This document shows, in pieces, positions 44,070 through 51,673 of a stretch of DNA of 64,000 bases (position 1 is the stretch's first letter; each line of letters starts with the position of its first letter). Both the position numbers and the translations under genes were made by a program. The stretch covers positions 1 to 64,000 of the forward strand of contig CAKQRE010000006.1 in assembly GCA_934271265.1 (NCBI GenBank), read 5' to 3'. The notes under the pieces are model-generated. The model was not told the origin of the DNA and did no database searches. It saw only the letters and a list, made by a program, of their open reading frames with translations. The DNA comes from an uncultured Clostridia bacterium (GTDB lineage: Bacteria > Bacillota > Clostridia > Christensenellales > Borkfalkiaceae).

Positions 44070-44901
44070 GGTCGGCGGAGGCAGGTTTTCCGTGATGACG
44101 GAAACGGGGGTAGCGGAGTACTCGGCGAAAGGTTCCCTGAAGATCAAAGGGGAGGGGCTCGTGACGGGCGATATCGCAGAGATCGAAAACGGGGTCGTGA
44201 TCGGTACGGAAAGAAGAAAGAACAGGCTTTTTCGTCCGAACGTGTGCAACGTCGACGTGGTGAATATCGTCGTCGGCGATCCTCCGAAGCCCGATTTCTA
44301 TCTCGTGGATAAAATGATATCGAAATGTTTTTTCGAAAACATTCCCTGCGTTATCACGGTAAACAAGATCGATCTCGGTGAAGAGAATAAGCGGAAGATC
44401 CTCGAAAACTATGAAAAAGCCGTCGAAAAGATCTTTTTCGTTTCCGCACTCGATGGGGAAGGGATCGACGATCTTACGGAATATCTGAAAGGAAAACTCG
44501 TCGTTTTCACCGGGCAGTCCGCCGTGGGAAAAACGTCCCTTTGCAACAGGTTGTTCGGCGGAAGCAGAAGGGTCGGAGACGTAAGCGAAAAAACAAAACG
44601 GGGCAGGCAGACTACGACTTCCTGCGAGATCGTCCGTTCGGGTGATCTTATCGTCGCCGATACGCCCGGATTTACTTCGATCGACTGCGATCTCCTGCCG
44701 GAAGATCTTCCTCACTCGTATCCCGAGTTCGAGCCATGGCTCGGGCTGTGCCGTTTTAAAGACTGCAAACACGAAAAAGAACCCGGGTGCCGCGTTGCGG
44801 AAGAGGTCGCGAAAGGGAATATCTGCAACGAACGGTATCGCAGATATCTTGAAATTTTAAAAGAGAGCAGACAAAACGCCGCTGCGAACAAAAACAGATA
44901 A
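44050..44901 (+). CDS. rsgA: ribosome small-subunit GTPase RsgA
   Basis: A 283-aa circularly permuted GTPase that helps 30S maturation. Motif order is G4 VNKIDL, then G1 GQSAVGKTSL and G3 DTPGFTS, after an N-terminal OB fold. The C-terminal zinc site reads CRFKDCKH...PGCRV. I chose the TTG at 44050, giving LKGRIVKVGGG as the first strand and placing GAGG about 7 nt upstream. A GTG at 44038 is possible. The gene begins inside rlmN. Confidence 0.94.
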   Translation: MKGRIVKVGGGRFSVMTETGVAEYSAKGSLKIKGEGLVTGDIAEIENGVVIGTERRKNRLFRPNVCNVDVVNIVVGDPPKPDFYLVDKMISKCFFENIPCVITVNKIDLGEENKRKILENYEKAVEKIFFVSALDGEGIDDLTEYLKGKLVVFTGQSAVGKTSLCNRLFGGSRRVGDVSEKTKRGRQTTTSCEIVRSGDLIVADTPGFTSIDCDLLPEDLPHSYPEFEPWLGLCRFKDCKHEKEPGCRVAEEVAKGNICNERYRRYLEILKESRQNAAANKNR

Positions 44902-44951
44902 ATGCCGTTTTGCCAGCGAAAAACGCGGAAGCGGTAAAAGGACAAGAAAAA

Positions 44952-45632
44952 ATGAACGATAGATCTTTAAGAAAAAACGATGGAAAAATGCTGATCGCGC
45001 CGTCCGTATTGTCGGCTGATTTTTCGAGAACGGGAGAAGAGATCCGATCGGCGGAAGAGGGCGGTGCGGATATGATCCACCTCGACGTGATGGACGGCGT
45101 ATTCGTACCGAATATTACCTTCGGGATCAAAATGGTCGCCGATCTCCGCAAAGTGACGAAGCTTCCGCTCGATTGTCATCTGATGATCGTTTCTCCCGAA
45201 AAATACGTGAAGAAATTTGCCGAAGCGGGCGCCGATTACATTACGGTGCATTACGAGGCGTGCGGAGAAAACACCGGGGAAACGCTGAAACTTATTTCTT
45301 CCTGCGGAGCGAAGTGCGGACTTGTGATCAATCCGGATACCGCCTGCGAGAAGATCGAGAAGTATATTCCTCTTTGCGACATGGTTCTCGTTATGAGCGT
45401 TTTCCCCGGGTTCGGCGGGCAGAAATTTATTCCTTCGGTTCTTGAAAAAACTAAAAAAATCAAAGAATATATCTTAAAAAATAATCTGAATTGCATTGTG
45501 GAGATCGACGGCGGCATCAATGAAGAAACGGTGAAACTCGCAAAGGCGAACGGTGTGGACGTCTGCGTTGCGGGCAGCAGCGTTTTCGGCAAAGAAGATC
45601 GCAAAGCCGCGATCGAAGCGTTAAAGGTTTAA
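44952..45632 (+). CDS. rpe: ribulose-phosphate 3-epimerase
   Basis: A 226-aa TIM-barrel enzyme of the pentose phosphate pathway. Motifs are APSVLSADF, the metal ligands His and Asp in IHLDVMDG, CHLMI, VMSVFPGFGGQKF (phosphate site) and EIDGGI. The start at 44952 has AAAAGGA 9 nt upstream; an ATG at 44988 would still keep the fold but lacks a ribosome binding site. It follows rsgA by 50 bp and precedes thiN by 1 nt, the normal Bacillota order. Confidence 0.95.
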   Translation: MNDRSLRKNDGKMLIAPSVLSADFSRTGEEIRSAEEGGADMIHLDVMDGVFVPNITFGIKMVADLRKVTKLPLDCHLMIVSPEKYVKKFAEAGADYITVHYEACGENTGETLKLISSCGAKCGLVINPDTACEKIEKYIPLCDMVLVMSVFPGFGGQKFIPSVLEKTKKIKEYILKNNLNCIVEIDGGINEETVKLAKANGVDVCVAGSSVFGKEDRKAAIEALKV

Positions 45633-45633
45633 C

Positions 45634-46260
45634 GTGAAAGAAGACAATCGTTTGAAAACGGCTCTTGTGTTTCTCGGCGGAGAAGAATACGAGGGAGAGA
45701 TCGATTTTAAAGGGAAATTCGTGATCGCTTGCGACAAAGCATACGATTTCGTGAAGAAAAAAGGGATCACGCCCGACCTTGTTCTCGGCGATTTCGATTC
45801 TTTGGGGTATGTACCCGAAAACGCCGAAGTATATCCGAAAGAAAAGGATTACACCGATTTCGAACTTGCGATCGAAGATATGAAAAAACTCGGGATCTCC
45901 CGCGCGGTCGTCTATTGCGGCGGCGGAGGAAGAGAAGATCATTTCCTTGCGAATACCGGCATCGCCGTCCGTGCGTACGAAGAAGGGATTTTTATTGAAT
46001 TTATCACGAATTATTCAAGGTTTTTCATTGCGGAGAATCGCGTTGTCGTTCCTGCCCGCAAGGGTACGACGATATCGGTGATCCCCCTTTTTAAAGCGAA
46101 GATAACGAAAAGCGAAAATCTTAAGTATCCCTATCGCAACGTTTCGTTCGGGTTCGATTCTTCTCTCGGAATTTCGAACGTCGCCCTGGAAGATAATCCC
46201 TCTCTCGAGATCTCGGAAGGGAAGGTTTTTATACTGATCGACAACGGCAGGGAGGTTTGA
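45634..46260 (+). CDS. thiN: thiamine pyrophosphokinase
   Basis: A 208-aa kinase that makes thiamine diphosphate. The start is GTG, 1 nt after the rpe stop. Recognisable elements are ACDKAYDFV, the GDFDSLG metal site (about residues 52-58), KDYTDFELA and GGGGREDHFLAN. A beta-rich C-terminal domain binds thiamine. The run rsgA-rpe-thiN is conserved across Bacillota. Confidence 0.93.
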   Translation: MKEDNRLKTALVFLGGEEYEGEIDFKGKFVIACDKAYDFVKKKGITPDLVLGDFDSLGYVPENAEVYPKEKDYTDFELAIEDMKKLGISRAVVYCGGGGREDHFLANTGIAVRAYEEGIFIEFITNYSRFFIAENRVVVPARKGTTISVIPLFKAKITKSENLKYPYRNVSFGFDSSLGISNVALEDNPSLEISEGKVFILIDNGREV

Positions 46261-46264
46261 ATTT

Positions 46265-48259
46265 ATGAAAATGAAACCGTTTGATATTGCGGTCGCCGTC
46301 ATGTTTGCCGCGATCACTTTTGCCGTCGCTTTTCTTTCCCGTTCTCTTAATCTTGCCGAGAAGGCAACGGAGATCGCGGGCGGATACGGATTTCACCTGA
46401 TCGCGGCGATGTGCGTTTTTCTCGTTGTGTGCATTTCCGTTGCGGGCGGCGCCGCGATCCGGCAGAGCCTTGGGGTAAGAGGGAGCCGCGCTATGCGAAT
46501 CACCGCCGCGGAAAGAAAAAAACTTTGCGGCGAAAATCCGGGCGCATATTTCCGGAAGGTCAGAAGATCTTACTTCGACAGGCTTCTCGCTTACGTCATT
46601 ATCTTGCTTTTTTGCGCTTACTGCTGGCTGTTCTTTTCGGTGTCTCTCTTTAAAAGCGTTCTTTCCTTTTTTATCTGTATCGTTCCCGTTATCTTTTTTG
46701 TTTATCCGTTTTATCGCATGGTCGCCTTTCCGAAATCGGGGGAGCCGATCCCGGAAGAGATCGTTCTGAACGGCGATGCGTATCCTGCTTTCCGCGATCT
46801 TACCGAACGGGCAAAGGAGAAAGCGGGATATCGGGGGAAAGTCGTCGTGTATGCGGCGCCCGAATTCGGCACGTTCAGCGAGAAGGCGCACGGTGAGATC
46901 AGGATCGGGCTCGGTCTGTTGCTGGTCGAACTGCTTTCGGAAGAAGAGACCTGCGCGCTCATCGCGCGGGAGATCGTTTACGAAACGGACAGAAGGGTGA
47001 AAAGGCTGAATTTTTACATGGAGAAGTTTTCGCTCGCGCCGCAGTTCGGTTTTTCTTTTTTCAGAAATCTGTTTGCCGTTACGAACGCTTCGGTAAGACC
47101 GGACGAATTCCCGGACAGGAGCATACTCGAATGCGAGGCGGAAAGAGCGACGGACGAAAAGATCGCGCGGACGGATCTTGCTTCCGCTTTTTCCCGATCG
47201 TTGAAAAAGTTCGAGCTCGCAATAAAATACAGAAACGACGAACGATGCGATTACCGCACGCTCGAATACGAAGCGGACGGTTCGGTCAACCCGTATTACT
47301 TCAGTAAATACCGCGAACGTTTTCTTCTCGCTTACGCAAAATACGGCAAACAGTGGGAAGAGGAGATCGGGAAACGCGAAGTCGACGAGTTTGAATCGAC
47401 GCCGCCGTATTCCGTACGGATCCGCACTCTCGGCACGGGTGATCCCGACGTTTCCTTTCTCGATCCTCGTCCGGAAGAGATCGGAGCGATGGAAGGGAAA
47501 TTCGATCGCATGTTTGCCGAAATAGTGAAAACAAACGAACAGGGGATCGCCGAATACGAGGAGATGAAAAGACTCCGGATCCGCTACGAGACGCACCCGG
47601 AGGAATTTAAGGAAAGGTTCGATCTTCTTTCCGTCGCGATGGCATATCGTTCTTCGGCGGAACCGGAAAAGGCGGAGGAGATCTATCGCGAACTGATCGG
47701 GCGGGGAGACGATTCCTACGAGCTCGCTTTCGAATACGGAACGCTGCTGCTTTCGATGCGTAACGACGAGGGGCTTATCTATCTTCGCCGCGCGATGGAA
47801 AACGCGAATTATACCGAACGCGTCGGAGAGTTTGTTTCCGGATATCTGAAGGCTATGGGAAAAACGAAGGAACTTGCCGCCTTCCGGGACGAATATTATA
47901 AAAAGCAGAGCGAAAACGCACGGAACGAAGAACTGTCTTTAAAACGAGGGTTATCTCCGACTACTTTTCCGAAAGAAGATCTGAAGGCGGTGATCGCCCG
48001 CGCCGGAGAGGACGACAACGTTACCGAACTTTACGCGGCGGACGGCAGATCGGATTCTGGTAAAATCATTTACGTATTTGCCTTCCGCGTAAGAAATAAA
48101 GAGGAAGACGCGGTCGGGGAATCGTTCGGAAAACTGTTCTCCCTTCTCGATAACGAGTTCGGCGATTACGAAACCTATCTCGTTCCTCTCGACAGGCAGG
48201 AGTTCTACTTCAAAAAGATATATAAAGTAAAAAACGCGCTTGTTTACGAGAGAAAATAA
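46265..48259 (+). CDS. membrane protein resembling a degenerate M48 peptidase with tetratricopeptide-like tail
   Basis: A 664-aa protein. Four hydrophobic segments are in residues 8-30, 42-62 and about 112-160. The cytoplasmic part (about 175-300) follows the M48 layout (LLVELLSEEETCALIAREIVYE, then LECEAERATDEKIA). At the zinc site, however, the HExxH motif reads R235-E-I-V-Y239, so both His ligands are gone and peptidase activity is not expected. Residues about 450-570 look like helical repeats (EPEKAEEIYRELIGRG). The C-terminal 90 residues are a separate alpha/beta domain. It is 4 bp after thiN with a GGGAGG ribosome binding site. The function is unknown. Confidence 0.6.
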   Translation: MKMKPFDIAVAVMFAAITFAVAFLSRSLNLAEKATEIAGGYGFHLIAAMCVFLVVCISVAGGAAIRQSLGVRGSRAMRITAAERKKLCGENPGAYFRKVRRSYFDRLLAYVIILLFCAYCWLFFSVSLFKSVLSFFICIVPVIFFVYPFYRMVAFPKSGEPIPEEIVLNGDAYPAFRDLTERAKEKAGYRGKVVVYAAPEFGTFSEKAHGEIRIGLGLLLVELLSEEETCALIAREIVYETDRRVKRLNFYMEKFSLAPQFGFSFFRNLFAVTNASVRPDEFPDRSILECEAERATDEKIARTDLASAFSRSLKKFELAIKYRNDERCDYRTLEYEADGSVNPYYFSKYRERFLLAYAKYGKQWEEEIGKREVDEFESTPPYSVRIRTLGTGDPDVSFLDPRPEEIGAMEGKFDRMFAEIVKTNEQGIAEYEEMKRLRIRYETHPEEFKERFDLLSVAMAYRSSAEPEKAEEIYRELIGRGDDSYELAFEYGTLLLSMRNDEGLIYLRRAMENANYTERVGEFVSGYLKAMGKTKELAAFRDEYYKKQSENARNEELSLKRGLSPTTFPKEDLKAVIARAGEDDNVTELYAADGRSDSGKIIYVFAFRVRNKEEDAVGESFGKLFSLLDNEFGDYETYLVPLDRQEFYFKKIYKVKNALVYERK

Positions 48260-48282
48260 GGCGATGCGTGTTTCTTCGTCTC

Positions 48283-48318
48283 ATGCCGTGCAAGAATAAT
48301 ACGAACCTTGCCCGGCAT
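48283..48318. repeat. 36-bp palindromic intergenic element, copy 3
   Basis: ATGCCGTGCAAG and CTTGCCCGGCAT enclose AATAATACGAAC; the reverse complement aligns with the copy at 25333 with four or so differences. It begins 23 nt after the stop of the M48-like gene. Confidence 0.8.
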
Positions 48319-48364
48319 CCTTCGGAACGAAAGAAAAGATTTTTCGGCAAAAACGAAAAAACGC

Positions 48365-48393
48365 TTGCTTTAAGATAGCGGTTAGGGTATAAT
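48365..48393 (+). promoter_or_regulatory. promoter of the small lipoprotein gene
   Basis: TTGCTT (48365-48370) and TATAAT (48388-48393) are 17 bp apart and lie 60 bp before the ATG at 48454. Confidence 0.8.
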
Positions 48394-48453
48394 AATAACG
48401 CAAGTATAATGGTAAAGGTTCGGCGAAAAACGCCGTTCCGGAGGAGAAAATTT

Positions 48454-48822
48454 ATGAAAAGATTTGCTAAGGTATTTGTTTCGGCGATCCTTCTCGTCGT
48501 GACCGCCTTCACGTTTGCGGCATGCGTTCCTTCGTCTTACGACAAGGCTGCTTCCAAAATGCAGGATGCGGGTTACACCGTTGCCGGATCCACTTACGAT
48601 AAAACGGACGCCGGTGCGGTAGGTTCTTTTGTTGCGACGAAAGTGTCTCTTTCCAATATCGGAAGTTCGAGCGCGATCACCGCAACCCCTTACTCTTCTT
48701 CCAAAGAAGCGAAAGCCGCTTACGATAAGCTGAAGAGCGAGGACAACAAAGAAAATCTGAAACAGAAAGGCAAGTGGGTTTACTTCGGTTCTTCGGAAGC
48801 GATCAAAGCCTTTGAAAAGTAA
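48454..48822 (+). CDS. small secreted lipoprotein
   Basis: A 122-aa predicted lipoprotein. The start at 48454 has GGAGGAG upstream; a longer frame from 48409 would put a basic stretch before the signal peptide and is not supported. The signal peptide ends in TFAAC, making Cys24 the lipidated residue. The mature part is polar and rich in Ser/Ala/Lys (KMQDAGYTV, SSSKEAKAAYDKLKSED) and ends in WVYFGSSEAIKAFEK, a pattern seen in small Clostridia lipoproteins of unknown role. It is a one-gene unit with its own promoter and terminator. Confidence 0.8.
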   Translation: MKRFAKVFVSAILLVVTAFTFAACVPSSYDKAASKMQDAGYTVAGSTYDKTDAGAVGSFVATKVSLSNIGSSSAITATPYSSSKEAKAAYDKLKSEDNKENLKQKGKWVYFGSSEAIKAFEK

Positions 48823-48837
48823 AACGGATAAAAAAAT

Positions 48838-48866
48838 ACGATCGGATAATCCGATCGTTTTTTTTG
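48838..48866. terminator. bidirectional terminator between the lipoprotein gene and dnaI
   Basis: ACGATCGGA and TCCGATCGT form a 9-bp stem with a TAA loop, flanked by an A-run on the left and eight T on the right. It sits between two convergent genes. Confidence 0.92.
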
Positions 48867-48878
48867 GTCATTTTTCGG

Positions 48879-49817
48879 TCATTTTTTGATCCTTCTGAGA
48901 TCCTCTCCTTTGATCTCGAGAAAAACCGTATTTCTTTTTTCGTTGAAACGGGAGAGCACGCGGTCTCCGTAACGATCGAGAAGCCCGTTCTGCGAAAGGT
49001 TGGTCGTAACGATGTACGGTCTTCCTTTATCCGATCGCTGCGATACGACGAGCAGGAGATATTCTTCGGTCACGTTTTTGTATTTCGGTTCTGTTCCGAG
49101 ATCGTCGATCACAAGCAGGTCGCAATCGACGAGAAGATTGAGGTAAAAACTCTTTTCTTCCGGTTCGGCGAGGTGGTATTTCAAAAGAACGGAATTGAAA
49201 TCGACCGCGGAGAGAAAAAGAACGTTTTTGTTTTCTTTTTCCGCAGTATCCGCGATCGCGCCGGCAAGATAGCTTTTTCCCGTGCCGACCGCGCCCGTTA
49301 TGATCAGGTTTTTCGAGCCTTCGCCGAGCGATTCCGCGTAGGCTTTCATTTTCGGGTAAAGTTTCGCGAATCCGTTTTTATCGGCATAGCTCGCCCCGTC
49401 GAAAGAGGGGAGTTTCGGCGAGGTGATCCCGAGGGCGGTGAGCGCGGCTTTTTTCGCAAGCGTATAAAAACAGCGGCAGCGGTTACCTTCTTCCGTCCAT
49501 CCGCTGTCATGGCAGATCGGGCAGGAATAAGAGGGGATGAGATCCGATTCTCTCAGCCCGAGCGCGGCGAGGCGTTTTTCCCTCTTCGCGCCGAAAACGG
49601 CAATTCGCTCTTTTGCTTCCGCAAGCGCATTTTCGTTTTTTTCGTAACGGGCTTTGCCCGCGTCGAACCGGGCGGAATTCAACGCGTTCGTCGCCGCCAG
49701 ATATTCCGGATCGCCGTCGGCATATTCTTCCGCGGCGCGCGCCTTGCTTTCGGCGTTTTTACGCCTTGTTTCGTATTCCGCGTTGATTATTCTCAGAAGT
49801 TCTGTGTTTACGATCAT
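48879..49817 (-). CDS. dnaI: DnaC/DnaI-like replicative helicase loader
   Basis: A 312-aa AAA+ loader for DnaB. The N-terminal region is a long charged helix. A small zinc-type site follows (CPICHDSG...CRCF, about residues 100-117), as in DnaI. The AAA+ domain has Walker A GAVGTGKSYLA (about 175-185), Walker B LLVIDDLGTE and sensor VTTNLS. It is the second gene of a minus-strand pair 63 bp after dnaD. The helicase it would load, dnaB, is encoded about 7 kb away on the other strand. Confidence 0.93.
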   Translation of the reverse strand: MIVNTELLRIINAEYETRRKNAESKARAAEEYADGDPEYLAATNALNSARFDAGKARYEKNENALAEAKERIAVFGAKREKRLAALGLRESDLIPSYSCPICHDSGWTEEGNRCRCFYTLAKKAALTALGITSPKLPSFDGASYADKNGFAKLYPKMKAYAESLGEGSKNLIITGAVGTGKSYLAGAIADTAEKENKNVLFLSAVDFNSVLLKYHLAEPEEKSFYLNLLVDCDLLVIDDLGTEPKYKNVTEEYLLLVVSQRSDKGRPYIVTTNLSQNGLLDRYGDRVLSRFNEKRNTVFLEIKGEDLRRIKK

Positions 49818-49880
49818 AATTCCTCCCGTATAAATTCGTAAAGTGTATGTCTGATCCTCCGAAAAACAGAAGGGAACAGG

Positions 49881-51293
49881 TTATAAGTCGATGTCGTCGA
49901 TATCGTCGATGAGAGCGTCGAGCTCCTCCGTCGTGTAGTTTTTGGAACGGAATCCGCCGCCGCTTTGTGCGGACGGAGCGCGCGTTTTGCCGATCTTGTC
50001 GGGCGAAAACACGTTGTCCGATTTCCATGCGGAAAGCACGGCGTTCACGTAGGGGATCGGGTTGTTTTTGCCTGCCGTCAGGCGGAAAGCCTCTTCGATC
50101 ATCTCGTCCGAGAAATTCCAGCTCCGCCACGTCTTCAGGTTCGTTCTGTCCCATTCGGCGATCTTTCTGTCGATGCCGGCAAGAGAGAGAAGTTTGCGGA
50201 TAAACTCGTCGTCCGCGGAGTTCGCTTTCATATACTGCGCAATGGAAGGAAGGGTCACGAGCCCGTTTTTATAAAGTTTTTCGATCAGAAGGTTCATATC
50301 TTCCAGCGTGCGCCTGTTTTTACGGAAACAGTAATTTGCAAGGAAAAGCAGGGTTTCGCCGTCGTAGCCGCGGTTTGTCCACGGCAGGATATAGTTGTCG
50401 ACCACGGGGTCGATCACTTCCACGTATACGGAGAGAGAGCGATCCACGTTTCTCGCGAGTTCCGTCAGCTTGCTTCTCGTCGCATAGTATTCCCCGATCT
50501 CCTTTTTCGAGGTTTTCTTTGCCGCAAACAAAGCGGCAAGCTCCCGGTCGAGCTTCGCCATGCTCTTCGCTTTGCTCAGTTTCGCCGCGGCGGCGATATC
50601 GGACGGGGAGAAAGCGTAATCCTTGATCCACTTATCGTAGAGAGCAACGTCTTCCACCTCGGCTTTCTTCGTCGGCGAAACGATCTTGAGGATCTCTCCG
50701 ATCTCTCCCGAGCGAAGATTATAGTCGCTGAGTTCTTTTTCGATCTTTGCGGGTGTGGTAAGACCGCGGTTGGCGAAATCTTCCGCGACTTTCAGAATGT
50801 ATCGGAAACCGATCGAAGTCCCCTTTAAATCGACGCAGTATTTCACGATCATAAGCAGGGCTTCCGGGCGGATGGAATAGTTTTCCATCAGCGTAAAATA
50901 CGCCGAATATTCGTTGGTCGTGATCATTCTGTCGGGAATGAGGATCTGCAGCGATTTGTTGAATTGCGTATATTTTTCGGCGTTCGGTTTTCTGCGCGAA
51001 ATGGGTTCGACGGGGAGATACCGGACGATCAGGGGATCTTCCGACAACACGTTTACCAGACCGAATTCCTCCCAGAAACGGAAACAGTCGGCAACGGTCG
51101 CTTTGTCCATGCCGAGAGTCCCGGAAAAAACGTCGGGGGAAACGTCTTCTCCCGAAGCGCACAGATAAAGCCCGTAAAGATAGACCTTCACGCTGTCTCC
51201 CGTGGCCTCGGGCAGGTAAGAACGTATGAATTTATTGTCGACCGAAGTCGAATTTTTTCCGTTGCACTCGTCGGAAAAAGAACAGAATGACAT
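49881..51293 (-). CDS. DnaD-family replication initiation protein
   Basis: A 470-aa protein of the DnaB/DnaD-domain group of Bacillota that helps DnaA and DnaI recruit the helicase. The N-terminal winged-helix region has VKVYLYGLYLCASGE. Two DnaD-type helical repeats follow (YEDALLMIVKYC-like, RGYDGETLLFLANYC, RGLTTPAKI, NGLVTLPSI), with a C-terminal KTWRSWNFSDEMIEEAFRLT motif typical of the YxxxIxxxW region. It is about twice the length of DnaD of Bacillus, like its DnaB initiator. The start at 51293 (MSFCSF) has GGAGAT just upstream. Confidence 0.85.
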   Translation of the reverse strand: MSFCSFSDECNGKNSTSVDNKFIRSYLPEATGDSVKVYLYGLYLCASGEDVSPDVFSGTLGMDKATVADCFRFWEEFGLVNVLSEDPLIVRYLPVEPISRRKPNAEKYTQFNKSLQILIPDRMITTNEYSAYFTLMENYSIRPEALLMIVKYCVDLKGTSIGFRYILKVAEDFANRGLTTPAKIEKELSDYNLRSGEIGEILKIVSPTKKAEVEDVALYDKWIKDYAFSPSDIAAAAKLSKAKSMAKLDRELAALFAAKKTSKKEIGEYYATRSKLTELARNVDRSLSVYVEVIDPVVDNYILPWTNRGYDGETLLFLANYCFRKNRRTLEDMNLLIEKLYKNGLVTLPSIAQYMKANSADDEFIRKLLSLAGIDRKIAEWDRTNLKTWRSWNFSDEMIEEAFRLTAGKNNPIPYVNAVLSAWKSDNVFSPDKIGKTRAPSAQSGGGFRSKNYTTEELDALIDDIDDIDL

Positions 51294-51406
51294 AATATCT
51301 CCGTCCGGCACCGTCCCTCCGCCTGAAAGGTTTTTCCCGTTCTGCCTGCAAGGCTTTGTTTTTGCGGGAAGAGGACGGATCGTACGCCGCTGTATTAAGT
51401 GATTTA

Positions 51407-51435
51407 ATCTTATTACATTTTGCCGAAAAAATCAA
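51407..51435 (-). promoter_or_regulatory. promoter of dnaD-dnaI
   Basis: On the minus strand, TTGATT (51430-51435) and TAAGAT (51407-51412) are 17 bp apart, about 110 bp upstream of the dnaD start. Confidence 0.72.
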
Positions 51436-51532
51436 GATTTCCGAAAGGGAAAACGGAAAAATTCATGAAAATTTGAGAAAAAGCGAAAATTATCCCTCAG
51501 AACTCTCGCAATATTTTTTTAAAAGGTGTATA

Positions 51533-51673
51533 ATGAATAAGAATAATGCTGCGGGTTATCTTACGCGCGCCTGCGCCGAAAGCGAGGGCGTCGGTTACGA
51601 GGGATCTTTTTCCGCTATACCGCGTAAAACCTGCCCGGGCGAGATCTTTGTCCGACATCAGGAGTGCCGATGA
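51533..51673 (+). CDS. possible 46-aa leader ORF coupled to the pseudo-esterase gene
   Basis: An ATG at 51533 with AAAGGTG 4 nt upstream opens 46 codons (MNKNNAAGYLTR...HQECR). Its TGA overlaps the next gene's ATG by 4 nt (ATGA), as in translational coupling. No family is recognised. The caveat is that TATAAT (51529-51534) overlaps its start; if that hexamer is the real -10 box, the ATG would lie outside the transcript. Confidence 0.35.
   Translation: MNKNNAAGYLTRACAESEGVGYEGSFSAIPRKTCPGEIFVRHQECR

Noticed and set aside
48864..49841. Long + strand open frame (325 codons) opposite dnaI
   Set aside because: It is the antisense shadow of the clear DnaI gene, rich in Phe/Arg/Val, with no ribosome binding site or family likeness.
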